Below are positions 7,789-15,459 of a DNA stretch of 34,090 nt, one piece after another. The position numbers were made by a program, and so were the translations under genes. Origin of the DNA: Ignavibacteriales bacterium. Its GTDB lineage: Bacteria; Bacteroidota; Ignavibacteria; Ignavibacteriales; Melioribacteraceae. The notes beneath the pieces were generated by a model, which made no database searches, was not told the origin of the DNA, and saw only the letters and a list, made by a program, of their open reading frames with translations. Every line of letters starts with the position of its first letter. The first letter of the stretch is position 1. The DNA lies in contig QYQI01000035.1 in the NCBI GenBank assembly GCA_007280825.1, positions 1 to 34,090 of the forward strand, read 5' to 3'.

Positions 7789-9129
7789 TTAGAATCTTCT
7801 TCCCTTCATTTTTCCGGATTTCATAAATCCATCGTAATGCCTCATCAACAAATGAGATTCAATTTGCTGTAACGTATCAAGTGCAACACCAACAATAATA
7901 AGCAAACTTGTTCCGCCAAAGAATGAAGCAAAACTACCGCTGACACCAAATTTTGAAATGAACGCCGGAAGAATTGCAATGATTGCCAGAAAGAATGATC
8001 CGGGCAATGTAATCTTTGTTAAAATATTATCTATAAAATCTGCAGTTTGTTTTCCTGGTCTTATACCGGGAATAAATCCGCCCTGCTTTTTCATATTCTC
8101 TGCAACGTCCTGCGGGTTGAATGCAATTGCAGTATAGAAATAAGTAAAGAATATAATCATCAACGCGTAAATAAATGAATACGTTACGGATTGATAATGA
8201 AAATAATTTGCTAACGTACCAATAAATTCACTGTTAGGAAAAAATGAAAACAAAGTACTTGGGATAAACATAATAGATTGAGCAAAAATAATCGGCATAA
8301 CTCCGGCTGTGTTAACTCTTAATGGTATGTACTGAGTAACGCCGCCGTAAACTTTTCTTCCAACAACTCTTTTAGCATATTGAACAGGAATTCGTCTTGT
8401 TCCTTGAGTAACAAGTACAACGCCGGCAATAATCAACACCATTAAAGAAACTATAACAACTTCTATAACTAAATTACGTTGCCCAGCAGCGATTAATCTA
8501 TATTCATCAAGTAAAGCAAAAGGAAATCTGTTAATAATGCCAATAAAGATTATTAAGGAGATTCCGTTACCAATTCCTTTTTCAGTGATCTGTTCACCCA
8601 TCCACATAATGAACATTGTGCCGGCAACTAAAATAGCTATTGTAGAAAAACTCCATAACACTCCACGAACTGCTTCTGGTACAATTGATCCGCCTGAAGG
8701 AACACTAATATTTAACAAATGAATTGTTACTCCCCACGCTTGCATAGCAGATATCAGTACAGTTCCGTATCGTGTTAACTGAGTTAATTTTTTTCTCCCT
8801 TCTTCGCCTTCTCTCTGCAATTTTTGAAAATATGGAATTACAGCACCGGCAATCTGTAAAATGATTGAAGCAGAAATGTAAGGCATAATACCAAGTGCAA
8901 GAATTGCAGCATTCGAAAATGCACCGCCTACAAATAAATCGTACAGACCGAATAAATTATCTGAAGTTTTATTTTGAGTTGCGGCATGAAGCAATGTAGT
9001 ATCAATGCCAGGTAATGTAATATGCGTACCGATTCTAACGATTACAAGCAGAGCAAGTGTGTAAAGAATCCTCTGACGTAATTCATGAATCTTAAAAATA
9101 TTCCGGAATGTTTCTTGAATTTTTGCCAT
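7789..9129 (-). CDS. secY: Protein translocase subunit SecY
   Basis: The channel-forming subunit of the Sec translocon in the inner membrane, partner of SecE (encoded at 33858-34040). The 446 residues show about ten hydrophobic segments; recognisable landmarks are IRIGTHITLPGID in the first segment, FVGGAFSNAAILALGIMPYI, MWMGEQITEKGIGNGISLII, and the cytosolic loop QGGFIPGIRPGKQTADFI. The C-terminus LLMRHYDGFMKSGKMKGRRF is typical. The ATG overlaps the rplO stop by one base (TAATG), which indicates translational coupling. Confidence 0.99.
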   Translation of the reverse strand: MAKIQETFRNIFKIHELRQRILYTLALLVIVRIGTHITLPGIDTTLLHAATQNKTSDNLFGLYDLFVGGAFSNAAILALGIMPYISASIILQIAGAVIPYFQKLQREGEEGRKKLTQLTRYGTVLISAMQAWGVTIHLLNISVPSGGSIVPEAVRGVLWSFSTIAILVAGTMFIMWMGEQITEKGIGNGISLIIFIGIINRFPFALLDEYRLIAAGQRNLVIEVVIVSLMVLIIAGVVLVTQGTRRIPVQYAKRVVGRKVYGGVTQYIPLRVNTAGVMPIIFAQSIMFIPSTLFSFFPNSEFIGTLANYFHYQSVTYSFIYALMIIFFTYFYTAIAFNPQDVAENMKKQGGFIPGIRPGKQTADFIDNILTKITLPGSFFLAIIAILPAFISKFGVSGSFASFFGGTSLLIIVGVALDTLQQIESHLLMRHYDGFMKSGKMKGRRF

Positions 9130-9593
9130 TAAGCTTTAATCTCTTTAATAGTTCCACCGACAGATTCAATTTTTTCTTTTGCTGAGACACTAAAAAAATG
9201 AGCTTCGATATTTAACTTTGCTTTTAGTTCTCCAAAGCCAAGAATTTTAAAAGGAGCGGCGGCTTTAGAAATTACTCCATTCTTATATAAAGAAACTGCG
9301 TTGATTACTCCATCCTGAACTTTCTTGTCATCAACTAATTTTTGTAGTCTTGCAAGATTAATAACTTGATTAACAATTTTGAACGGGCTGTGAAATCCTC
9401 TTTTAGGAATTCTTCTTTGAAGCGGCATCTGACCGCCTTCAAACCAAGCAGGAAATTTTGCACCGGAACGCGAACGCTGACCGTTTTCACCACGCGTAGC
9501 CGTACCTCCGTGCCCAGAACCTTCGCCTCGTCCTATTCTTTTAATTTTATTATGAGAACCTTTTGCAGGTTTTAGATTACTTAGAATATCCAT
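9129..9593 (-). CDS. rplO: 50S ribosomal protein L15
   Basis: L15 is a late-assembly large-subunit protein with an extended N-terminal arm into 23S rRNA. The 154 residues begin MDILSNLKPAKGSHNKIKRI, followed by the Gly/Arg-rich stretch GRGEGSGHGGTATRGENGQ and GGQMPLQRRIPKRGF, all hallmarks of the family. ATG start, 8 bases after rpmD. Its stop codon overlaps the secY start by one base. Confidence 0.99.
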   Translation of the reverse strand: MDILSNLKPAKGSHNKIKRIGRGEGSGHGGTATRGENGQRSRSGAKFPAWFEGGQMPLQRRIPKRGFHSPFKIVNQVINLARLQKLVDDKKVQDGVINAVSLYKNGVISKAAAPFKILGFGELKAKLNIEAHFFSVSAKEKIESVGGTIKEIKA

Positions 9594-9601
9594 TTATTCC
9601 T

Positions 9602-9790
9602 CTATGCTTCAATTTCTTCTACTTTAACAAGATGATGAACTTTTTTTACCATGCCTCTTATTTGAGGAGTATCATTGTGAACAACAAAATGATTAGGTCT
9701 GTTAAGACCTAATGCTTTAATCGTTAGCTTTTGTGGAACAGGTCTGTCAATAACACTTCCAACTTGAGTAATTTTTATTTTCTTTGCCAT
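9602..9790 (-). CDS. rpmD: 50S ribosomal protein L30
   Basis: A 62-residue L30, beginning MAKKIKITQVGSVIDRP and containing LKALGLNRPNHFVVHND-type sequence. I chose the ATG at 9788-9790, which has GAGG 6 bases upstream. A TTG four codons earlier would put the Shine-Dalgarno inside the gene and give an atypical N-terminus. L30 lies on the solvent side of the 50S subunit. It sits between rpsE (12-base gap) and rplO (8-base gap), the classical spc order. Confidence 0.97.
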   Translation of the reverse strand: MAKKIKITQVGSVIDRPVPQKLTIKALGLNRPNHFVVHNDTPQIRGMVKKVHHLVKVEEIEA

Positions 9791-9802
9791 TATAATCCTC
9801 AA

Positions 9803-10315
9803 TTACAAATTGAATAACTCGGAAACTTTCAATCCGCGTTTACGAGCCATTGCTCTAGCATCAACAAGATTTAGCAAAGCATTCAAAGTTGCTTTTACTT
9901 GATTGTGCGGATTACTTGAACCGAGAGATTTTGTCAAAATATCTTGCACGCCTGCAGCTTCAAGAACAGCACGAACACCGCCACCTGCTATTAATCCTGT
10001 ACCGGGAGTAGCTGGTTTTAATAGAACTGAACCGGCTCCAAACTTGCCAATAATAGTATGAGGAATTGTTCCTTTTAAGAGATGAACACGGTAAACATTT
10101 TTCTTTGCATCATCTACGCCTTTCGAAATAGCATCGGTAACTTCGTTTGCTTTACCAAGACCAACGCCGACATGACCGTTTCCGTCTCCAACAACAACAA
10201 TTGCATTAAAGCTGAATCTTCTACCACCTTTAACAACTTTTGCAACTCTGTTAATGTGAACAATTTTTTCTTTTAAATTCTCAAGACCGGATACTTTTTT
10301 GTACTTGAAATTCAA
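9803..10315 (-). CDS. rpsE: 30S ribosomal protein S5 (TTG start)
   Basis: S5 shapes the mRNA entry channel and takes part in decoding accuracy. The 170 residues show the double-stranded-RNA-binding-like N-terminal domain (VHINRVAKVVKGGRRFSF near 19) and the C-terminal domain (GVRAVLEAAGVQDILTKSLG). The start is TTG, with a GGGAG site 6 bases upstream and no ATG or GTG that would give a full family N-terminus. It follows the tRNA-Gln gene after 58 bases, so its leader becomes the new 5' end when that tRNA is cut out of the transcript. Confidence 0.97.
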   Translation of the reverse strand: MNFKYKKVSGLENLKEKIVHINRVAKVVKGGRRFSFNAIVVVGDGNGHVGVGLGKANEVTDAISKGVDDAKKNVYRVHLLKGTIPHTIIGKFGAGSVLLKPATPGTGLIAGGGVRAVLEAAGVQDILTKSLGSSNPHNQVKATLNALLNLVDARAMARKRGLKVSELFNL

Positions 10316-10373
10316 TTTTAACTCCCTTGTTTACAGACTTTATTAATCAACTTTTTTTTTGAACCGTCTAACC

Positions 10374-10447
10374 TGGCTGCCGGGAGAGGAGTCGAACCTC
10401 TACAGACGCCTCCAAAGGGCGTTGTCCTGCCATTAGACGACCCGGCA
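10374..10447 (-). tRNA. tRNA-Gln (anticodon TTG), CCA encoded, inside the spc operon
   Basis: A complete 74-base cloverleaf on the minus strand: acceptor TGCCGGG/CCCGGCA, D arm GTC/GAC, anticodon stem ACGCC/GGCGT around the loop CTTTGGA, T arm AGAGG/CCTCT with loop TTCGACT, discriminator G and an encoded CCA. The anticodon lies at 10413-10415 and reads TTG, that is Gln-UUG. The 5' end is 4 bases after the rplR stop and the 3' end 58 bases before the rpsE start, so it is almost certainly co-transcribed with the ribosomal genes. RNase P and 3' processing would split the message here. Confidence 0.97.
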
Positions 10448-10451
10448 GTTT

Positions 10452-10817
10452 CTATAATTTTAATCCGCCTTCGCGAGCTCCCTCGGCTACAGCTTGAACT
10501 CTGCCGTGGTACTCATAACCACTTCTATCAAATACAACAGTGGTAATACCTTTTTCCAATGCTTTCTTTGCTACTAATTTTCCAACCATTTTACTTTTCG
10601 AAACTTTTCCTTTTAGACTTTTTACTTCTTCAACTATTTCTTTCGAAAGTGAAGACGCTGCAACTAACGTTACACCTTTTACATCATCAACCAACTGAGC
10701 ATGCATGTTGTTCAAACTTCTAAACACAGTTAAACGCGGACGATCTGCAGTCCCGGAAAGTTTTTTACGAACTCTAACTTTTTTTCTTGTTCTTCTTTTA
10801 TTGTCTTTCAAAAACAT
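10452..10817 (-). CDS. rplR: 50S ribosomal protein L18
   Basis: L18 binds 5S rRNA together with L5 and carries it into the central protuberance. The 121 residues start with a basic segment (RRTRKKVRVRKKLSGTADRP) and continue with LTVFRSLNNMHAQLVDD and the ending SGYEYHGRVQAVAEGAREGG, all typical. ATG start, 16 bases after rplF. The TAG stop is only 4 bases from the 5' end of the tRNA-Gln gene, so a terminating ribosome would cover part of that tRNA. Confidence 0.98.
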   Translation of the reverse strand: MFLKDNKRRTRKKVRVRKKLSGTADRPRLTVFRSLNNMHAQLVDDVKGVTLVAASSLSKEIVEEVKSLKGKVSKSKMVGKLVAKKALEKGITTVVFDRSGYEYHGRVQAVAEGAREGGLKL

Positions 10818-10833
10818 TTTTCAAGTTCTCCTA

Positions 10834-11370
10834 TTACTTACCTGCAGTTTTGCCAGCTTTGCGGACAATAACTTCTCCGGTATACTTAATACCTTTACCT
10901 TTGTAAGGTTCAGGTTTCTTGAATGATCTAATTTTAGCTGCAATTAATCCCACTAACTCTTTATCGCTTCCGAATATTTTTATTTGCGTAGGAAGAGGAA
11001 TTTCAAATTTAATTCCTGGTGGAGGCATAAGAAGAATCGGGTGAGAATAACCCAAATTAAATAATGCTGCTTCTCCTTTTGCTTCAACTTTATAACCTAC
11101 GCCAACTATTTCTAGAGATTTAGAATATCCTTCGGTAACACCTTTAACCATATTTGCAATAAGTGCACGTGTTAAACCGTGAAGCGCTCTATTTTGTTTT
11201 TGATCATCCGGTCTTGTAACAATAATTTCATCCTTTTGAATATCAACTATCATATTAGGATGAATTTTCATTTGAAGTTCGCCTAGTTTACCTTTTACTT
11301 TTATGGTCCCGTCGGTCTTCGTTACTGTTACTCCTTGGATCGGTACTGGTTTTTTACCTATTCGTGACAA
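10834..11370 (-). CDS. rplF: 50S ribosomal protein L6 (TTG start)
   Basis: L6 lies near the factor-binding site of the 50S subunit beside the sarcin-ricin loop. The 178 residues hold two repeated alpha/beta domains; SRIGKKPVPIQGV opens the protein and the C-terminal KKPEPYKGKGIKYTGE is the family signature. The conserved N-terminus requires the TTG codon as start; AAGGA lies 7 bases upstream. It sits 22 bases after rpsH and 16 before rplR. Confidence 0.98.
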   Translation of the reverse strand: MSRIGKKPVPIQGVTVTKTDGTIKVKGKLGELQMKIHPNMIVDIQKDEIIVTRPDDQKQNRALHGLTRALIANMVKGVTEGYSKSLEIVGVGYKVEAKGEAALFNLGYSHPILLMPPPGIKFEIPLPTQIKIFGSDKELVGLIAAKIRSFKKPEPYKGKGIKYTGEVIVRKAGKTAGK

Positions 11371-11392
11371 TTTCTATTCCTTATTAAATTTT

Positions 11393-11788
11393 TTACCAAA
11401 CGTGGCAGACTACTTCTCCACCAACAGTTTCTTTTTTTGCTTGTTTACCAGTTAATAAACCTTTGGGTGTTGAAAGAACTGCCATTCCAAGTCCATTCAA
11501 CACGCGCGGAAGTTCATCCTTGCTTACGTAATTTCTTAAGCCGGGTTTTGAAATTCTTTTTATTCCGGTAATTGATGAAACTCCGTTAACATACTGAAGA
11601 TGTACTCTAAGAACATTCTGTTTATGATCTTCAACGACGTTAAAATCTCTGATAAATTTGTTGTTCTTTAAAATCTCTGCTAAGCTAATCTTCATTTTTG
11701 AAGAAGGAATATCTACAAATTTTTTTTTTGCTTTAGCAGCATTTCTAATTCTTGTCAAAAAATCCGCAATCGGATCGGTAGTATTCAT
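11393..11788 (-). CDS. rpsH: 30S ribosomal protein S8
   Basis: S8 binds the central domain of 16S rRNA early in assembly; in E. coli it also represses spc-operon translation near rplE. The 131 residues begin NTTDPIADFLTRIRNA and end with GKQAKKETVGGEVVCHVW, as in the family. ATG start, 17 bases after rpsN. Whether S8 regulates this operon cannot be read directly, as I see no convincing mimic of its rRNA site in the short gap before rplE. Confidence 0.99.
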   Translation of the reverse strand: MNTTDPIADFLTRIRNAAKAKKKFVDIPSSKMKISLAEILKNNKFIRDFNVVEDHKQNVLRVHLQYVNGVSSITGIKRISKPGLRNYVSKDELPRVLNGLGMAVLSTPKGLLTGKQAKKETVGGEVVCHVW

Positions 11789-11805
11789 TTACATTTCTCC
11801 TTCGA

Positions 11806-12075
11806 TTACCAACTTGCTTTTTTTAAACCGGGAATTTCACCTCGCAAAGCCATTTCGCGAAGTACTAAACGAGAAACACCAAACTTTCTATAATATGCTC
11901 TCGGCCTTCCGGTCATTTTACATCTATTATGTAAACGGGTGGGGGCAGAATTTCTAGGAAGAAGCTGTAATCCTTCATAGTCACCCTTCTCTTTCAATTC
12001 TTTTCTCTTAGCGGCGAATTTATCTACCAATGCTTTTCTTTTATCTTCGCGTGCGAGTAAACTTTTTCTTGCCAT
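11806..12075 (-). CDS. rpsN: 30S ribosomal protein S14, long zinc-independent form
   Basis: S14 is part of the 30S head. This 89-residue protein is the longer type without a zinc site: only one cysteine (in NRCKMTGRPRAYYRKFGVSR) is present, whereas the short 61-residue form has four. It begins MARKSLLAREDKRKALV and ends GLKKASW. ATG start, 9 bases after rplE and 17 before rpsH. Confidence 0.98.
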   Translation of the reverse strand: MARKSLLAREDKRKALVDKFAAKRKELKEKGDYEGLQLLPRNSAPTRLHNRCKMTGRPRAYYRKFGVSRLVLREMALRGEIPGLKKASW

Positions 12076-12084
12076 GTTTTCCCT

Positions 12085-12750
12085 TTAATTAATTTCTTTT
12101 TTTCTAAACGGTAACCCAAAAGCAACTAACAATTCGAAAGCTTCTTTATCTGTTTTTGCTGTTGTAACAAATGTAATATCCATTCCTAAAATCTTTGTTA
12201 CTTTGTCCGAATTGATCTCAGGGAATATGATTTGATCTTTTATTCCAAGAGTATAGTTTCCACGACCATCGAATGATTTATCAGGTACACCGCGGAAATC
12301 TCGAACTCGAGGTAAAGCAAGAGAAACGAAACGATCTAAAAATTCATACATCATTTCTCTTCGTAAAGTTACTTTTGCACCAATTTTCATTCCTTCGCGT
12401 AACTTGAAATTGGATATTGATTTTTTAGAAATCCGTACGGATGCTTTTTGACCGGTTATTGTTTCAAGATCTTTAACAGCTTCATCTAATATTTTAGGAT
12501 CTTGAACTGCCTGACCAACACCCATATTAACAACTATCCTATCTAACCGAGGAACTTCCATAATACTTTTGTAGCCAAATTGCTCTTTAAGTTTTGGAAC
12601 GATCTCTTTAGAATATTTTTCTTTTAACCGAGCAGGAATTTTAGGTTCAACAACTTTAGGTTCAGCAGGTTTTTTAACTTCTGCTTCTTTACCTTTTTTT
12701 CTTTCTGCTCTTTTTTCTCTTTTTGTTCTTTTGCCATTGCGATTATGCAT
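12085..12750 (-). CDS. rplE: 50S ribosomal protein L5 with unusual N-terminal extension
   Basis: L5 binds 5S rRNA and contacts the P-site tRNA and S13. The family core starts at about residue 38 (IPARLKEKYSKEIVPKLKEQ) and includes PRLDRIVVNMGVGQA, KKSISNFKLREG and the C-terminal FPEINSDKV. The first 37 residues are an added basic segment, so the total of 221 exceeds the usual ~180. The start is uncertain: the ATG used directly abuts its AAGG motif (12751-12754), with no spacing. A second ATG at 12735-12737, one frame over, would begin MAKEQKEKKEQKEKK but needs one extra base to join the L5 core. The core itself is secure. Confidence 0.95.
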   Translation of the reverse strand: MHNRNGKRTKREKRAERKKGKEAEVKKPAEPKVVEPKIPARLKEKYSKEIVPKLKEQFGYKSIMEVPRLDRIVVNMGVGQAVQDPKILDEAVKDLETITGQKASVRISKKSISNFKLREGMKIGAKVTLRREMMYEFLDRFVSLALPRVRDFRGVPDKSFDGRGNYTLGIKDQIIFPEINSDKVTKILGMDITFVTTAKTDKEAFELLVAFGLPFRKKEIN

Positions 12751-12761
12751 CCTTAAAATTA

Positions 12762-13088
12762 TTAACCAAGCATTTCGCCGCTTGTTCTGCTTACTCTTGC
12801 ACTTTTCTTTTTACCGGTTTTTTCATCTATAATTAATTTAGAACCGATTCTTGTTTTTTCATTTGTTTTAGGATCAAGAATCATAATATTAGAAACATTA
12901 ACCGGAGCTTCTTTTTCTGTAATTCCGCCTTGAGGATTTTTCTGAGTCGGTTTTGTATGGCGTTTACGTAGATTAACGCCTTCCACAATAACTCTATTAA
13001 TCTTTGGAAATACTTTTAAAACTTTTCCGGTTTTACCTCTGTTATTTCCGGCTATCACTATAACATTATCGTTTTTTCTGATCTTCAT
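12762..13088 (-). CDS. rplX: 50S ribosomal protein L24
   Basis: L24 is an assembly-initiating 23S rRNA-binding protein near the exit of the peptide tunnel. The 108 residues have an N-terminal KOW motif (NDNVIVIAGNNRGKTGKVLK) and the family segment VEGVNLRKRHTKPTQKNPQG. ATG start. It follows rplN after 9 bases and precedes rplE by 11, the standard spc order. Confidence 0.99.
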   Translation of the reverse strand: MKIRKNDNVIVIAGNNRGKTGKVLKVFPKINRVIVEGVNLRKRHTKPTQKNPQGGITEKEAPVNVSNIMILDPKTNEKTRIGSKLIIDEKTGKKKSARVSRTSGEMLG

Positions 13089-13097
13089 TTTCTATCC

Positions 13098-13466
13098 TTA
13101 TAAAACTTCTGGTGCTAGAGAAATTATTTTCATAAATTTTTTATCTCTTAGTTCTCTTGCAACCGGGCCAAAGATACGTGTTCCTTTCGGTTCACCTTGA
13201 GGATTTAATAATACTGCAGCATTTTCATCAAAGCGTATATATGAACCGTCTTTTCTTCTAACTTCTTTTTTAGTTCTAACAACAACGGCGCGAGATACTT
13301 CCCCTTTTTTAACGCCGCCGCCTGGAATAGCGGATCTAACACTAACCACAATAACATCACCAACACTAGCATAACGACGGTTACTTCCGCCAAGTACTCT
13401 AATGCATCTTACTTTCTTGGCTCCGGAATTATCCGCCACAACTAAATTTGTTTCTTCTTGTACCAT
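13098..13466 (-). CDS. rplN: 50S ribosomal protein L14
   Basis: L14 lies on the intersubunit face and is the docking site of the silencing factor RsfS in other bacteria. The 122 residues carry the characteristic VADNSGAKKVRCIRVLGG, the VGDVIVVSVRSAIPGGGVKKG segment in shorter pieces, and the end KFMKIISLAPEVL. ATG start. It is the first gene of the spc group, 27 bases after rpsQ; no new promoter is evident in that gap, so S10 and spc genes appear to share a transcript. Confidence 0.99.
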   Translation of the reverse strand: MVQEETNLVVADNSGAKKVRCIRVLGGSNRRYASVGDVIVVSVRSAIPGGGVKKGEVSRAVVVRTKKEVRRKDGSYIRFDENAAVLLNPQGEPKGTRIFGPVARELRDKKFMKIISLAPEVL

Positions 13467-13493
13467 GATCTATCTGCTCCTCATCAAACTTAT

Positions 13494-13751
13494 TTATTTG
13501 GCTTTTTCAACAACTTCAACCAAGCGCCATTTTTTTCTTTTACTCAAAGGACGAGTTTCCATAATCTTAACAACATCTCCGATAGTGCATTCATTTTTCT
13601 CATCGTGAGCCATTAATTTTGTGGTCTTCTTAAAATATTTTTTGTAAAGCGGATGAGCAATGCGTCTCTCAATTGCTACAATAATACTTTTCTGCATCTT
13701 ATTGCTAACAACAGTACCGATCCTTGTCTTTCTAATACTTCTTTTCTCCAT
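13494..13751 (-). CDS. rpsQ: 30S ribosomal protein S17
   Basis: S17 is an OB-fold protein that binds 16S rRNA early in assembly. The 85 residues show RKTRIGTVVSNKMQKSIIVA at the start, HPLYKKYFKKTTKLMAHDE in the middle and the C-terminal IMETRPLSKRKKWRLVEVVE. ATG start, 17 bases after rpmC. It is the last gene of the S10 group. Confidence 0.98.
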   Translation of the reverse strand: MEKRSIRKTRIGTVVSNKMQKSIIVAIERRIAHPLYKKYFKKTTKLMAHDEKNECTIGDVVKIMETRPLSKRKKWRLVEVVEKAK

Positions 13752-13768
13752 AGGAACTCGAATACTCC

Positions 13769-13987
13769 TTATTTATTTGCCTTTGAGTTTTTTGTTTCCT
13801 GCATCTCTCGTTCTTTTAGAATAGTTTTCATCTTTGCAATATCTCTTCTGACAAGACGCAGTTTTGCTGTGTTAGTTAATTGTTTTAATTCCTGTTGAAA
13901 TTTCAGATCCACTAAATTTTTTTGATCCTCAAGAATTCTTTTCTTGATCTCATCAGTGGACATTTCTCTTATTTCAAAAATTTTCAT
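13769..13987 (-). CDS. rpmC: 50S ribosomal protein L29
   Basis: L29 is a two-helix protein at the tunnel exit, next to L23, where trigger factor and SRP dock. The 72 residues begin MKIFEIREMSTDEIKKRILE and include LVDLKFQQELKQLTNTAKLR and VRRDIAKMKTILKERE, all typical. ATG start, 16 bases after rplP and 17 before rpsQ. Confidence 0.98.
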   Translation of the reverse strand: MKIFEIREMSTDEIKKRILEDQKNLVDLKFQQELKQLTNTAKLRLVRRDIAKMKTILKEREMQETKNSKANK

Positions 13988-14003
13988 TTTCTCTTAAATC
14001 CTT

Positions 14004-14423
14004 TTATGATTCTAAGTCCGGACGTTGAGTAATTTTTGTTTTGATCGGTAGTTTATGAGATGCAAGGTTTAATGCTTCAACTGCCGTTTTCTTATCAACA
14101 CCGCCAATCTCAAACATAATTCTACCGGGTTTTACTACAGCAACCCAAAATTCCGGTGGACCTTTTCCTTTACCCATTCTTGTTTCAAGAGGTTTCTTAG
14201 TAACTGGTTTATCCGGAAAAATTCTAATCCACATTTTTCCATCTCTCTTCATATGACGTGATAAAGCAACACGGCATGCTTCAATCTGACGACTTGTAAT
14301 CCAAGCCGGTTCCAATGCTTTCAATCCGTAATCGCCAAAGTTAACAAGATAACCGCGTGTAGCTTTTCCGGCTCTTCTACCTCTATGTGCTTTACGAAAC
14401 TTTACTCTTTTGGGCATTAACAT
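14004..14423 (-). CDS. rplP: 50S ribosomal protein L16
   Basis: L16 helps shape the A-site tRNA channel of the 50S subunit. The 139 residues begin MLMPKRVKFRKAHRGR and contain RQIEACRVALSRHMKRDGK and VTKKPLETRMGKGKG. The first ATG is preferred because GAGGAG lies 8 bases before it and the MLxPKR start is usual in the family. It lies 21 bases after rpsC and 16 before rpmC. Confidence 0.99.
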   Translation of the reverse strand: MLMPKRVKFRKAHRGRRAGKATRGYLVNFGDYGLKALEPAWITSRQIEACRVALSRHMKRDGKMWIRIFPDKPVTKKPLETRMGKGKGPPEFWVAVVKPGRIMFEIGGVDKKTAVEALNLASHKLPIKTKITQRPDLES

Positions 14424-14444
14424 TAGAAAAACTCCTCAAGCTCT

Positions 14445-15086
14445 TTATTCGGATGAACGTTTACCTAAAATTTCTCCGCGGCAAATCCAAACTTTAACAC
14501 CAATCGAACCATAAATTGTATGCGCGGTTGCCGTTGCATAATCTATATCTGCTCGGATTGTGTGCAACGGAATTCTTCCTTCTTTATATTGTTCGGTACG
14601 GGCCATTTCAGAACCGGCTAATCTTCCTGCGCACATAATTCTTATTCCTTCAGCACCCATTCTCATAGCAGATGTAATTGATTGCTTCATGGCTCTTCTA
14701 AATGAAACTCTTCCTTCGATCTGACGTGAAATGTTTTCTGCAACTAATGCTGCATCAAGTTCAGGTCTCTTAATTTCTGTAATTTGAATCTTAACTTCTT
14801 TTTCGGTTAATTTTCTTAATTCTTCTTCGATCTGTGCTATCTCTTTTCCACTTTTGCCAATTACTACACCGGGTCTTGATGTATGAATAGTCAAAATTAT
14901 ATTCTTGGAAGTTCTATCTATTATAATAGATGAGATACCTGCATTTTGTAATCTTTTTCTTATATAGGTTCTAAGTTTTTTATCTTCAACAAGTTTTGTT
15001 GCATAACTTTTGTTTTCGTACCAATTCGAATCCCATCCTCTAATGATACCTACTCTAAAACCAATTGGATTTACCTTTTGACCCAA
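14445..15086 (-). CDS. rpsC: 30S ribosomal protein S3 (TTG start)
   Basis: S3 forms part of the mRNA entry tunnel with S4 and S5. The 213 residues contain the KH domain with RPGVVIGKSGKEIAQIEEEL near residue 71 and the C-terminal RTEQYKEGRIPLHTIRADID. The family N-terminus GQKVNPIGFRVG forces the start to a TTG codon, which has a strong GAGGAGG site 5 bases upstream. It lies 15 bases after rplV and 21 before rplP. Confidence 0.98.
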   Translation of the reverse strand: MGQKVNPIGFRVGIIRGWDSNWYENKSYATKLVEDKKLRTYIRKRLQNAGISSIIIDRTSKNIILTIHTSRPGVVIGKSGKEIAQIEEELRKLTEKEVKIQITEIKRPELDAALVAENISRQIEGRVSFRRAMKQSITSAMRMGAEGIRIMCAGRLAGSEMARTEQYKEGRIPLHTIRADIDYATATAHTIYGSIGVKVWICRGEILGKRSSE

Positions 15087-15101
15087 AACTTCCTCCTCAG
15101 A

Positions 15102-15446
15102 TTACTTTTTTGTAGCAACTACAATTGTTACGTGATTAGATCGTTTTCTTATTCTATATGCTCTCCCCATTGGTGCGGGAGAAATTCTTTTTAGTGTTGG
15201 CCCTACATTTACAAAAGCTTCTTTAACAAATAAGTCAGAGACTTCGTGCTTAGTATTATCATCTTTATTCATTAAATTAGAAACAGCGGAACGTAAAACT
15301 TTTTCCGCATCCTTTGAAGAATGCTTTGGCGAAAAGTGAAGTATCTCAATTGCTTGATCTACAGATTTACCTCTGATTATATCCACAACCAATCTCATCT
15401 TACGCGGAGACGTTCCAATATATTTATGAATTGATTTAGCTTCCAT
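15102..15446 (-). CDS. rplV: 50S ribosomal protein L22
   Basis: L22 lines the peptide exit tunnel; changes in its loop confer macrolide resistance in other species. I start it at the ATG at 15444-15446 (MEAKSIHKYIGTSPRKMRLV), giving 114 residues, the family norm, with AAGGA about 7 bases upstream. A longer open frame runs up into rpsS but would add 35 non-family residues. The loop segment near VGPTLKRISPAPMGRAYRIR is normal. It sits 13 bases after rpsS. Confidence 0.98.
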   Translation of the reverse strand: MEAKSIHKYIGTSPRKMRLVVDIIRGKSVDQAIEILHFSPKHSSKDAEKVLRSAVSNLMNKDDNTKHEVSDLFVKEAFVNVGPTLKRISPAPMGRAYRIRKRSNHVTIVVATKK

Positions 15447-15459
15447 TATTCTATCCTTA

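Noticed and set aside
9791..9802. TTG start four codons upstream of rpmD
   Set aside because: It would place the Shine-Dalgarno inside the gene; the ATG at 9790 gives the usual L30 start.
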